In this document: one piece after another, positions 40,701 to 53,420 of the stretch
Position numbering within the stretch: the first letter of the stretch is position 1
How the letters are laid out: every line of letters starts with the position of its first letter
Source: Monocercomonoides exilis
Taxonomy: Eukaryota; Preaxostyla; Oxymonadida; Polymastigidae
Assembly: GCA_001643675.2 (NCBI GenBank)
Contig: LSRY02000025.1
Location: 684,001 to 748,000, forward strand
Reading direction: 5' to 3'
DNA: 64,000 nt
Translations under genes and position numbers: made by a program
Notes under the pieces: model-generated
Seen by the model: only the letters and a program-made list of their open reading frames with translations
Database searches by the model: none
Told to the model about the DNA's origin: nothing

Positions 40701-43700
40701 CAGAGGGAAGAGGAAGGGGTGGAGCTTTGGGCTGTTGAGGCAAAGAAGGAATGGCTGGGGCAGGAGAGAGAATGGATTGGGGAAGGGTGGATGGGTTGAG
40801 GAGCTGGGAGGAAGAGGAAGAAGAGGAAGAAGAGGAAGAAGAGGAAGAAGAGGAAGAGGAAAGGGAATTTTGTAAAAGTTGTGAAGCTGTTGGTATCAGT
40901 GGGGTTGTAGAAGAAAGGGTAGGAGATAATGTTGTCAGTGAAGAAGAATCAGAAGATTGTGCAGCAAGCTGTTGGCGCATAGCAACCATTTGAGATACCA
41001 ATTCAGAAGACAGCGAAGGAGCACCAAGTTGCACAATAGCTGGTGTTATTAACGATGAAGCTGATAACAATGGCGATAAAGAAGAAGAAGAAGATGATGA
41101 TGATGAAGATGCTGATGATGAAGCAGATAGCAAAGGTGATGTAGCTATCATATTTGCTGGTCCTTGTGCTGACTGAGAAACACTCACAAAACCAGCACCA
41201 GCTTGTCCAAATGCTGTTTTCAATGATGCCGAGTAGGAAGCAGCGAGTGCAGCAGTGGCTGATGGGGAAAGCTTTGCAGGGAGCATTGGGAATCTCCTTT
41301 CAGCGGGCAGGACAAGAGGAATTGGGAGAGAAGAACGAGAGGGAGCGGAGAGGGGAGAATGGATGATGTCAGCAGGAGTGAATGGGGAAGGGTGCATGAA
41401 ACGGATGCGCTTGCCGAATTCGGGTCGTTTGTTGAGAGAAGATGATTTGGAAGAAGAAGATGATGACGATGATGAAGATGAAGATGACGATTTTCCTGTG
41501 TTTCCTCCACCAGATGATGCACGTCCTCCTCTTTTGCCTTCAGAATCCTGTGCTCTTTTGTTCCTTTTCGTGCTATTTCTCACTGAAAACCCTGGTCTGT
41601 ATGCTCTGTCGTTGCGCCTTCTTGATTCCTCTTCTATGAGCTCATCGCTGTCTGCATCTGACAATTCATAACTGTCGCCATCATCATCATCTTCACTCAA
41701 ATTCGATCTGAACAGCTGCCGATGAGCAAAATGCTGGTGGAGCAGGTGTTTGCGTGATTGCTTTGCGGAAGTGGTCTCTTTTGGCTGTTTGCCTTCTGAT
41801 GAGGCTTCTGCTTCTTGTTCTTCATCATATCCTTCTTTGTCTTCTGTTTCTTTTTCATTTTCTTCAGCTCTTTCTTCTTCTCTTTCTTCAATATCATTTT
41901 CTTCCTCATCTTCTTCCATCCCTTCATATTCAACATCTTCTTCTTCCTCCTTGCCTTCATCATCCTCTTCTTGTTCCTCTTCTTCATCTTCTCCAGCTTC
42001 TTCATTTTCTGCACTTTCGTATTCTCTTTCTCTTCCTCTTTCCTCTTCAGTTTCTTCATCCTCTCCTTCCTCATTAAACTCCTCCTCTTCCTCCATCCCT
42101 CTTCCTCCTTTTCTCTCTTCTTTTCCTTCAATATCGTAATCATCATTATCTTCTTCCTCCTCCTCCTCTTCTTCTTCCTCATCATCATATTCCTCTTCAT
42201 CCAGAAAAGGTGACATATCATCTGAACTCCTTCTCCTCAATCGATTCATCGAACCACCAAAAAGCTGTTTCCCACTTTTCTCTTTGTTCCCTTTCTTCGA
42301 ACTCGCCTTCTCGTTCTTCTTCTTCTTCCTCTGTGATATTTGCTCTCTGTAGTTGTTTTCGTATCTTCCTGTCATTTTCGACGAGCGCAGGTTCGGGCTG
42401 TCTGAAAGCGCCTGCATTTTCAACTCAATCGCAAAATCTGAGTTCATAAACGACTCCACAAAGGAAACAAAAGGGAAATCTCTCTTTTCATACGGCTGCG
42501 CCTGCTGCAGCGGCACCTGCTGGTTTTTGCTGTTCTCCATTGCCTGGTCCAGTTCTTCAGCATAGTGTGCTTTCTTCCCTGCATACAGAGCAGCGATTGT
42601 GTCGACATCTTCATTTTTGATGAAACGAGATAGAAGAATCAGAATGTTCAGAGGCATCGCATATGACAATGTTGGATAAGGAAGAGGTTTGAAATCTGAA
42701 GAGGATGAATACAAAGACGATTCTTCAGACACAGAATATCCAGAAAGTGGAGTGGACGGCACTGAGAAGGCGTCTGCTTTGTACAGCTTTGTCGGGTCTG
42801 TTGGATCAGAAGCAGACGGATCGATGTCATAGAGCGAATTGTTAGCTAGTCTTGTTTTGCTTGCTTGTGATTTATTCGAATTATTATTAATATTATTATT
42901 ACTATTGCTATTATTATGATTATCTTTTCTACTTATCCTGAACTTTATTGCCGTCGATGCACTTTCTTTCCCCCTTGCACTTTCTTTCAGGATAACCTCA
43001 GCAATCTTCCTAATCTCCTTCTCCTTCTGCTGCAGCACAGACTCCTCCACCATCCGCATAATCATCTCGAACGACGCTCTGACTGACTCCACTTTCGCAG
43101 CCATCCAATCATACTGCTGCATCTCGTCCTCCACACGAAACATCAGCTCTTCAAACAGCGTGCGTTTCAGCTCTTTGAATGCGCCTTCCATCCCAATGGG
43201 CACAGACATCAGCTCATAGTTCACGACAAGCGAGGCTGGGGACAAATGGAAGCGGGACGTGTGCTGGATGAACGACTCTTCTGCATTAAAGGACTGGAAG
43301 GAGCCGGTTGCAGAGGGCACTTTAAAGGCAAATGGATAAGGGACGCTGAAAACCCCACGGCGAAGGAAAGAAAGGAGAGAGAAAAGGGTTTCTTGGGAAG
43401 AGGAGGAGAAAAACGAAGAGGAATTCAAAGAAGGGAAGTTGATGTCAGAGAATGATGAAGAATCATTTGGAGAAAAATGTTTTATTGGCAGAATTGGAAA
43501 AGAAGGGTTAGAATCATACGAGGTTTCCTCAAACAATGAAGAAGAAGAAGAAGAAGAAGAAGCAGAAAATGAATCAAAATCCAATCTTCTCTTCACCTGT
43601 TTCTGTTTCTGTTTCTGTATCTCCTTCATTAAATACTCCATTTTCCTCTTTCTCTCTTCCCCCATCACTGCATCAAGTGATACTGTCTCCACAAGAAACT

Positions 43701-46700
43701 GCGACAGCTCTCTGGCGCTGATGCAAGGGGACCAAGGAAACAAAGCACGGAACAGGTTGTCGATATCTTGCATCACTTTCTTGTGGAGGGAAGACGTGTA
43801 GCTCATGGATGGATGGGAACTGCTGCTGGATTTTGATGATAGGGAGGTGGAAGAGGAGGGAGAAGAGGAAGAGGAAGAGGAAGAGGAAGAGGAAGAGGAA
43901 GAAGATTGAGATTTGGAAGCAGATTTGCTTTTAGACACTGGAATTGATGTTTTCGATGACTTATTTTTTGTTGATGTTTTTGAATTCCCTGGATGACTCT
44001 TCTTTCCTCCTTTAGTTTCTGCTACTTCTGCCTCTTTTGTTACTTTTGCTTCTTCTTTCGCTTCTATTCCTTCTGCAACTTTAGCAGAATCTGCCTCTTC
44101 TTCTCCTTTTGCATCGATTTTTTCTTTTTCTTTTCCTTTTGCTTCTGACTCTGCCTCCGCCTCTGCCTCAGCCTCAGCAACCAACGCAGAGAAAGGTTTC
44201 CTCGCCAAATCCGACAGCACCTGATTTGAGAACATCTTGTTCTTCCTCACATCTGCCAGAGATAAAACAGCATTCGCATTGAATGAGGATATCTTCACAC
44301 CAGCCGCGGTTTTCATCTTGTAGTCATTGAAAAGACGGTGCATTGCTAACTCAGCCACGTTCTGAAGATGAGTGAGGCTGTCTGGCTTGTCAATTGGATT
44401 GACAGTGGAATTGAAAGAAGAGTTGGAATTTGTGTTTGAATGAGTTGTATTCTTCGTGTTCTTCGTATTCTTCGCATTGTTCCCATGACTTCCTTTACTT
44501 CCATTTCTCGTGTTCTTCATCTGCTCTTTCTCTTTCTCTTTCTCCTTCTCCTTCTCTTTCTCCTTCTCTTCTCTCTTCCTCACGCCAAAACTCGCTCTTT
44601 CATTGAACAACGCCAGTAATGTCATTCTTTGCTTGTCTCTTCCCTCCAAAATCAACCTCTCCTTCTCCACCAGCGTAGCCAGCGGATGGATATTCAATAT
44701 TCTGTACGATGTTCCATACGGCTTGCAATTGTCCAGTATTTTGAATGTGTTTTCGCGTATTTCTGCTTCAAAAGCTGCTTTTTTCTTCTCATCCAACATA
44801 ATCTGGTATGTGGCAAGCGCCATCTTCTGCTCTGGATCAATGTTTGCATTGTAACGCCGATGAGAAAAGCGATATTTGCTGATCTCTTTTGAAGAAGTGG
44901 TTGATGATGAATATAATGATGCTAAAGATCGATAATGGGAACGCGTTGTACTCGAAACAGGAGTCAGAGAAGAAGAAGTTGATGATGAGGAAGAGGAAGA
45001 AGAAGAGGAGGAGGAGGAGGAGGAGGAGGAAGATGATGATGATATTGTGTGTGCTGATTGTATTGAAGATGATGAAGGAAAAGATTGTTGCTGTGATAAA
45101 GAAGATGGTGAAGTTGAAGAAGAAGACGATGTTGATAATGAAGATGCAGATGAGCGAGTAGATGAAGAGGAAGATGCAGGAATCATAACTGAAGAAGTAG
45201 TTGTAGCAGTAGAAGAAAAAGAAGCTGATGATAATGATGATGATGAGTGTGATTGTGATTGTGATGCCTTTAGTGCAGAAAGAGCTGGAAATGGTTTTAG
45301 TGTATCTGAAGAAGCCGATGCATATGAAGATGCAAATGAAGATGCAGAAGTCGATGAAGGAGCGGATGTATTCATATTGTTTGTTGATTTAGCTGTGGAG
45401 GAAGATGCTGATGATGCTGATGATGTTGTTGATGCTGCCACAGAAGAAGATTGCTTGCTGTTTGAACGTGATCGTGTTTGAGGTCTGTGATGAAGGGCAT
45501 TCTTTGCATGAAACAGGTAACTCTGTTTATCTGACTGCTCTTCAGAGAGAATGGAAGGCTGCTGCAAAGATGATGATGATGATGAAGACGCTTGATATTC
45601 TTCATTCAATGCCTCCAGTTTAGTTTTCTCCTTCTCATTCACATGTTTATTACTAGTCTTCTTCTTTTTCTTCTTCTTCTTCTGTTGCAGTTGCAATTGA
45701 CGTTGTTTTTTCTGTTGTTCTTTTTGTTGTTGCTTTTGTTGCTCTTTTAACTGCGCTTCCACATCTTCCTTCTTCATCAGCTCCACAATCTCTGAGTCCG
45801 GCAGTCTTTTCTCGTGGCTGTAGAACCTCTCGTACTCACTTGCCCTTCTCCTCGCTGCTTTCCTCAGAATCGTCGGCGAATGCGCCACTTTCTGAAAGAG
45901 AAGCGAACGAGGCGGAGGAATCTGCGTCTGCGGTGTCAGCGTTGTGGTGAAGATGTCGTTCAGCCCTGTCTCGACATTCCCCTTCGAAAAGCAGTCGGAA
46001 TGGTACAAATCGTCAAAGCAGCTCGAAAGCCTCGTGTTTTTGCGTATCTCCACCACAATCTTGTACACCCTCCTCAGCACACCCCCCGTGTGTGGCACAG
46101 AAAGCGAGTTTTCTCTTTGATAGTGATCGACTTGCACATATTGGGGTATATACACCACACCTTCAGGAGCTGGGCCGCAGGCAAAGGAAGGTGGAAAGGT
46201 GGGCTTGATCATGTAGCTTGAGTGGGAAGAATGAGGGTCTCTTTTGCTGTTTTTGGGGGGGGTAGATCGGATGGGCTTGCCAGTCGATGATGATGATATT
46301 GATGTTAGTGGAACTGATGATGATGAGGAAGAGGAAGAGGAGGAAGAGGAAGAAGAAGAAGAAGATGCAGATGCAGAAGCTGATGCTGATGTTGCAGCCT
46401 TTCTTTGATACTCTTGATTAACAAGAACATTTTCTCCATTGTTCATCATCATCTCCTGCATTGTTGTTGGGTTGATCACAGAAGAAACTGCATTATTCGA
46501 TGGAAATACCCCAGGGATGAGTGAAGCGTATAGATTACCACTGCGACTGCTGTTAAAAGGTTTATAGGCATCTGCGATATCTTTCTTATGTGCTGTTGTT
46601 TCGAGGAATTTTTGATATGACTGCGAAGAGTTATACTTTGGGTGAGGAGAAGGCGCATTGAAAGAGAAGGTGAGGTTTGGGTTTGGGTTTTGTGGTAAGT

Positions 46701-47338
46701 TGACGTGTGATTGGCCCCAGAGAAGAACGTTGGGCTCGAGGAAGAGAGGAGAGGAGGAAGGAGATGAGGAAGAAGAGGAGGAAGAAGAGGAGAAGGAAGA
46801 GGAAGCAGAAGCTGATGTTGATGCTGATGTTGAAGAAGACGAGGAAGAAGAAGAAGAAGAAGGCGGAGGAGAAGTACAAAAAGTCGACATTTGTTGATTG
46901 TTTGACATTGAATTCTTTTGTGGCTGTGAAGGTGATGTGGATGATGATGATGACGTTGATGATGCAGAAGAAATGGAAGAAATTGAAGACGAAGAAGGAG
47001 AAGAAGAATCAGAGGATGGATTTGCAGCTGAATGCTGCAATTGGGCTTGTTGAAGCTGCAGTGCTTGAACTGACTGCTGCTTCTGATTCTGATTTTGTGT
47101 TTGGTTTATTTGATTGGTCATTGGCATCATCTGAGAGATAGAGACAAGCTGAGTGGGAGAAGGCAAAGAAGAATATGAAGGAATGAATTGCATAGCTAAG
47201 GCTTGACTCTGTTGCTGTTGCTGTTGCTGTTGATGGTTGAGAGAGGAAGAAGAGAGAGAAGAAAGGGATGGTGTGATATTGGTGGAATGGGTAGGATGGG
47301 TGGGCTGGGAATGTTGAGGGGAGTTTGTGGAATGGAAA

Positions 47339-47369
<31 letters not shown>

Positions 47370-50245
47370 GTAACGACGATTCTGAAGAAGAAGAAGAAGA
47401 AGAAGAAGAAAGAGAAGAAAGGGAATTTGACAAGTCAGTTGAAGCAACATCAGAAGTATTGTTTGCAGGTGAAACAAAAATTGCATCTTCTTTCTGTGAA
47501 GCAGGAGAAGAAGATGGAGATAAAAGTGGTGAATGCGTTTGTGGAATGCGATTGAATGGAATGGGGTGATGTATGGAATTGTGTATGGATTGTGGGGTGT
47601 TCTGTGTAATGGAATGGTGAATGTTAAAGGGAATGTTTGATGGATTGTTGAATGGGATGGACTGTGGAATGGACTGTGGTGTGGGTATTGTGGTGTGAGT
47701 AGGGTCTTTAAACGTATCGGGTGAGGTGGAAATCAATGAAGAAGCCGAATTCGAATTAAAACTTAAATTTGTGTTTGAAATTGAATCGGAATTCGACATA
47801 GAAATTTTGGTGGAAGAGGATAAAAGAGGTTGTGTTTGTGTGGTTTCATTGGATGAAGAGAAAGATGATTGAGAAGATGCTGCTTCAGTTGATGGAATTA
47901 AGTTAATTTCTGGTATACTTAAGGAAGATAATGAAGATGAAGAAGCAGATGAAGAAGAAGAAGAAGAAGAAGACGATGACGATGATTCATTTTTCATCGA
48001 AGAAGAAGGGGCAGGTGGTGGAAGAGAAGATGTGGATGAAGAAGTAATCGAAGCTGAAACTGAAGCTGAAGCTGAGGCAGAGGCTGGTGTAGATGAAGAA
48101 GAAGACGAATCGTTTGACAAATCAGAAATGATTGAATTTTTATCTGTTCCAATTATCATTCGCTTTCGTATTTTGCTTTCATTATCATCTTCTTCTTCTT
48201 CTTCAAAATTTACATCATCAAAATCACTTCTTTTTTCTTCTTCTTCCTTCTCCTTCTCCTTTTTCTCTTTCTTTCTCTCTCTCTCTCTCTCTGCTTCTGC
48301 CTTTGCCTCTGCCTCCACCGCCATAAACGCTTCATGTGCATCTTCACTCCCTGCTGCCTCCAACTCTTTGTTCCACAGCGCATACAACTCCCCTTCAGCC
48401 AGTGAGCCTGGCTGTGTTATGTTCTCCAGCAGCGCCTCTTTCATCAGCTTGTACAAATCAGACGTGTCAACGCTGTTTTCATTGAATTCACTGCTTTTGT
48501 CTTCTTTTCCCTCATTTCTCTCGTTTCTCTCATTAATTTCATTAATAACGCTCCTTTCACTACTGCCTTTAAAACTTTTATTTCGTTCTTTACTTCCACT
48601 GCTTATGCTGCCAATGCTGCTAACACCGCTAACACTGCCAATGTCGCTAATACTGCTAACACTATAAACAGAGCTATTAAAACTCCCACTACTTCTCTTC
48701 TTCTCCCTCGCCTCCTTCTCAATCTTCTGGAATATTTCATCCACATTCCGTCTGATTGAAGCTTGGCTGCATTCGCCTTTCAGCATCGCTAGCACTTCTT
48801 TGTCCAGCTCCTGCACCAGAAGCTTTGACGCCTCTGGACGTTCCTCATAATAGCCGGTGTCTTCTTCTCTTTCTTCTTCTTCTTCTTCTTCTTCCTCCTC
48901 CTCCTCCTCTCCTTCCCCTTCTTCTTCTTCCCCTTCTTCTTCTTCTTCTTTCATTCCTGATTTCAATTGCATAGATTCATATCCAGTTTGATAAGAACCT
49001 CTCATTTTTGAGCTTTCGTATATATTTTGTCTCTGAAATGCTCCTTCAGCCAGTTGAGAAGCCAACTGCGGGTTCAACAGCAGGTTTTTCCTCGCTCTCT
49101 CTGACTTGAACGTGAGCTGCTGCTTCACCAGCTCAATCATCTGGTTTTGCAGCTGCAGATATTCCTGATACAAAGTCTCAGTTGACTCAACATCACTCAA
49201 TTGATGTGAAACTGGCATTTTCTTGGCAGTGCTGCTCGCAAAGGAAGACATTAATCCACTTCCCGTATTTTGTTCAGCAGAAATCTGGTTTTTTTTTTCA
49301 AGAAACGCTTTTTCTAAGGAAATTCTCTTGTGAATTGTTCGAAATTCATTATAACCGCTGTAAATATCACGGAAATAATCGTATTCGGCTTCGATAATTC
49401 TTTCATTGTCGCACGACTCGTCAAACGGATACCTTTCAAAAGTGTAGCCGTCTTGATCATCCTTAAGAAGTGCAGGAACATTGAAAAATACAACTCTTCG
49501 CTCTTTTTGCGCCAAGAGCAGGCCTTTCAGTTTCAGCTTAAGTAAATAAAGCTCTTGACGCCTAAAAATAACGCGCGAGCTGACGAACTCGCTAGGGATG
49601 TTGTTCAACATGTCTTTAGTATCCTTTGTGCATGGTGCATAACTGTCCATAATTGGTTTGAGCATTCTGAGAAAGAGATACACAACCAACGGCTTGTCTA
49701 AGTACAGTAAAAAAATTCGCACGCTTGTTTCTTCCAAAGTATATACTCCATGGCAGAAGGAATCCAGCAAAATAAGACTTTCGTAAAATCGGTGGATCCT
49801 GATTCCATCTGAAGGTGGATTCAGATCTTGCGTTTCGCCTTTAGATATAAACAATAAATATACATACAAGTTGATGTTTAAAAATGGTTTAAACGAATTA
49901 TAAAATAAAAATTTTGAAAATAATTTTTGATCTGAACACTAAATAAAAAAGCTCAAAACTTCCAATCTGAAGAAGGTATGGTGTGGATTCAAAGAGTCCT
50001 AAAGCTTTAATAGTTTGATTAAGCAGCTGCTGAAGATAATTTGGGAACTTCAGAAGCGTAGGAGCTCCCACGAAATCAATATGGCCACTAAATGGTGGCT
50101 GGAACAGTTGATGTTCAATGGTATCTTCTCCATTGAATGGTTTATTGTCATTCTTTTCTTTACTTATATTCTCGTTCTTGTCTGCCGAGGCAGTGGTCTT
50201 CAGGGATTCATTATTTGAGATCACTTCAGGTGTTTTTGTGATCAT
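27418..50245 (-). CDS. Giant low-complexity protein, ~7,568 residues
   Basis: Exon 1 is 50245-49960 and exon 2 is 49838-27418; a 121-nt intron (GTTTTG...TAAAG) joins them in phase. Exon 2 alone is 22,421 bp without a stop. No known domain is recognised. Residues ~1-350 are ordered and helical (for example RIFLLYLDKPLVVYLFLRML, ELYLLKLKLKGLLLAQKERR). Residues ~350-5,650 alternate long Ser, Glu, Asn and Gln runs with short conserved-looking islands. Residues ~5,650-7,568 are more ordered and helical (KFLSFFVFCVFGMPLMEQY, NSLLFVLMKEFLSLVQKM, SYVLAFYLSHYAQSTF), ending FVGRRRK. There is no signal peptide or convincing transmembrane helix. Ser runs use mainly TCT/TCC/TCA. The helical N-terminus faintly recalls gamma-tubulin complex proteins but lacks their key motif, so I do not call it. 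Location and role unknown. Confidence 0.75.
34619..34745. repeat. GAA/GAG tract encoding poly-Ser in the giant gene
   Basis: A purine-only stretch on the plus strand; on the coding (minus) strand it reads as TCT/TCC codons, a Ser run broken by Pro. Confidence 0.9.
38580..38704. repeat. Acidic Glu/Asp run in the giant gene
   Basis: CTT/CTC-rich on the plus strand, GAA/GAG codons on the coding strand: a Glu-rich block with a few Gly and Asp. A similar, longer acidic zone spans about 41800-42200. Confidence 0.85.
39391..39522. repeat. 44-residue serine homopolymer in the giant gene
   Basis: In the coding frame every codon from 39522 down to 39391 is TCT, TCC or TCA, giving 44 consecutive Ser between a Leu/Ser stretch and an Asp. 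From 39421 to 39486 the DNA is a tandem 9-bp unit (GGAGGAAGA), so the tract grew by slippage. Confidence 0.93.
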
Positions 50246-52723
50246 TTTTCTGTGTGGCTGTTAACGGTATTATTCAATTGATTGGAAGATGTTGAGTTAT
50301 TTTTAATTGAAGAAAAAACGCTCAGATATTTTTTAATAAATATAAGTTGCTTTGAATCGTCGCTAAAAGTTTAGTCGTTGAGTGATAAACAACAAACTTT
50401 CAATTCTGATCCAACCAAATTATGGCTTAGAATTTGTGCCTTAATGGTTAAAATATATAACAATAGCACAAACAAATTTATGTTATCGATAAATACAATG
50501 AACGAAATGAAAAATATTTCTGCACTTTGCATGAATTATCACAGCATAAAGATTTATGATGATTTTTTCTAATAACCCGAAAATCTTTGATTAATGGGAA
50601 GAAGGAACAATCAAGTCATTTGAATAAGAACAATGTTTACTTATTACTTCTTCTTTTATTAATTTTTGGAGAAAAAAGATATTTATTGCTTTGTTAAAGA
50701 TTTTTTTCTACAAATTTTTCCAATAAAAACAAGAAGACAACAAAAAAACAATCTATTTCATTGATAACGCATGTGCTTTGCTTGATATATGTTATTGTGT
50801 TCTCGTTTTACAGATGATCTTTTTTCATTTATCAATTTGCGTATAAGATCATTCTCCACTTGTTTTTCATTTTCCTGCTAAAGCGCATCGTTCAGAGAAT
50901 ATAGCAACTAATTATAAAATAAATATAGAGAATTTCTTGATTAACGAAAAATTTAATCTCGTGTGTTTTTTGCTTCACGAAGAATAACTTGAGATCATTT
51001 GAAAAGTTATTTGTGCAATGGTTATGGGCTAATTATTTGGAGGAGTTAAAGATTACTTATTTAGGACTGTCTGAAAGGATCATTTTGAAAATGCATCACA
51101 TTTCACAAAAAGATTATTCCATTTAGCGCATTATTTGAATACGTTCTCATATTGATTTGTTTTATACTTATATCAATAACTCTTACAAATTTTTGTAACC
51201 GTTTTGGCGATTTTCAGAAAGCTGCATCTTCTCTACATATTTTCATAATGTTATATTTGTGTTCCTGAACATGAATTGTTTCATTTCGTGGTTGTTTTTT
51301 TCAGTTTTGCTTGTTTTGACAACTGTTATTTTCACAGATTAAGTTTGTATGATTTGGTCGATTGATCCTGTTGCATTTCGCGATCACACATTAAAAATGG
51401 AGATAAGAAGATAGAAATCTGCATTTTTTTGCAGCGGAGCTGTTGTCTTCCGAATTATTGAACAACAATGCAAATATTCACAAAATGGCATGTCAAAAAT
51501 AAAAGTAGAAGAGAAAATAAAAGAAAAACTTGTAAATTTACTGCAAGATTGAAGTTTTTCTGTGAGTTGACTAATAACATTAAAGAGAAAACAAAGCGTT
51601 ATACGAAATATTTTTCGAAAAATATGTGAGCAAACAAAACAAACAGTGCATGACGTCACGATTAATACAACAAACAAAAAAACAGTTAGATTGGGAGAGG
51701 GAAAATAAACTGTAATAATAGTGGAATAAATGGTATTCATAATATAGAAACAAAGACACTTATCAAAAAAGCGAGTGATATGGGCTGTCTTTCATGCAGC
51801 AAGATGAGTTAAGCAAAGCAAAATAAATAAATAAAATGTTGAAAAAAATTTATTATGTTAAGTTCAGAACAGCTTGAATAATATAGATGAGCAAAATAAT
51901 ATTGGAACAATAAAAAAAAATAAAAAATAAATAAAATAAAATAAAAATTTTTGCTTAGCATAGAAACGACTGCGCAAGACAGCAAACAAATTTCTTTCTT
52001 CATTGGAAATAAAAGGAAAAAAAAAGAAAGAAAGAAAGAAAGAAAAAATAAAAAGATACACGTTCAATTCTGTTTGAAGCAAACGTCTGAATATCATCGA
52101 ATAATTATCTCTCTTTCCCTCTTTCCCTCTTTCTCTCACTCTCTCTATCTCTTTTTCCATCTTTTTCAATCTCTTTCTCTCATCTCAATCCTCATTCTTT
52201 CTCTTTGTTGACCTCAGTTAAAATAAAAATTAAATAAAATAAAATAAAAATAAAATAAAATAAAAATAAAATAAAATAAAATGTGTTTATATCGCATTCA
52301 GTCCAAAACGGAATAAAGGAAATAAACCAACAATAAGAATTCAAAATAAAATAAATAAAATAAATAATAATAACAAACAAAAAATAGATATTTAAATAAA
52401 GCATGCACATGTGGTTACATCACTGCAATGACAAATGAGAAGCTTGATCGAATATTCCAAATGAATTTCTATTTAAATTTGATGATCTTCAAAACTCTTT
52501 TAAAAAATTGTCTTTCTCTTATTTCTTTTCATTTGATATTTCACTCTTATCTATTAAATTGTCTTCCTTTTTTTGATTTGAAGACTTTTCCTTTCTCTTC
52601 CTTTCTTTTTCTCTCTTTCTGTTTCTCTTTTCTTCCTCATTTTCTTCTATCATCAAAATAAAATCATAATCAACATTATCATAATAATAATAATAGTAAA
52701 ATAATAGTAATCCTTCTCTTCCT
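50246..52723. other. Long AT-rich intergenic region
   Basis: 2.5 kb without a convincing gene. The 5' end must hold the promoter of the giant gene. Features are simple repeats: an AAAG run near 52018-52045, the ATAAA repeat, and pyrimidine-rich stretches near 52110-52180 and 52590-52640. A 118-codon minus-strand frame at 51384-51740 is hydrophobic and AT-driven and is not called. No tRNA, 5S or U6-like sequence was recognised. Confidence 0.55.
52219..52281. repeat. ATAAA pentanucleotide repeat
   Basis: Tandem AAATA/ATAAA units with occasional one-base variation. Confidence 0.85.
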
Positions 52724-53385
52724 CTAATATTCATACGCAGATCTTGCATACATCGGGTAGTTCTGCATCATCTGCGCACTCATCACTGCATCATAGTTTA
52801 ATCCCCCCATCCCATTCATCCCCATCCCATTCATTCCATTTATCCCCATTCCGCCTCCTCCTCCGACTCCAACACCAACTCCTCCTCCATATGCCCCAAG
52901 CGCCATCATCTCATTGTACCTCATGTTATTCATACTGCTCATGCTATTCCCTCTGCTTCCTCCATCCCTCCCGTTTGCCGTGCTGTTTCTGCTCCCCTTC
53001 TTCTCCTTCTTCCTTCCTCCTCCTCCTCCTCCTCCTCCCCCAACATCCACCACCCCTTTCTTCTCCCTCTCCTCTTTCCTCTTCTGCCTCCGCTCCATTC
53101 GCATTCTCTTCTTCTTCTCTGCCTCTGTCTCTTTCTTCCACAAGTCCCTTCCACACATCAGAATACACAGTGAAGGCAAAGAAGACGCTAATATGATCAA
53201 AAGAGCTGCCCAGATGAATGTGAGGTTGTGCGAGATGGAAATGAAGATGGCATTGAGAAAGGCATAAAGCGTCGCTGTGACTGTCTCCTGGTTGATGATG
53301 TTCATCACAACAGAATTGAATGTGGAAAGAGCATTCATTGAGGTGGTGCCTAAGTCGTTTAGGTGGTTCTTGGGAGAGGGGAGAA

Positions 53386-53420
<35 letters not shown>

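Noticed and set aside
34500-48000. CRISPR-like or satellite array suggested by regular repeats
   Set aside because: The repeats are in-frame Ser and Glu codon runs of variable length with no constant repeat/spacer structure.
27418-50245. Gamma-tubulin complex protein as identity of the giant gene
   Set aside because: Only a general helical Leu pattern in the N-terminus is similar; the conserved W-x-G and DPYxEF-type motif is missing and total length does not fit.
51384-51740. 118-codon minus-strand hydrophobic frame
   Set aside because: AT-driven Phe/Ile/Ser content, no domain, no splice partners and no coding bias; it lies in a repeat-rich spacer.
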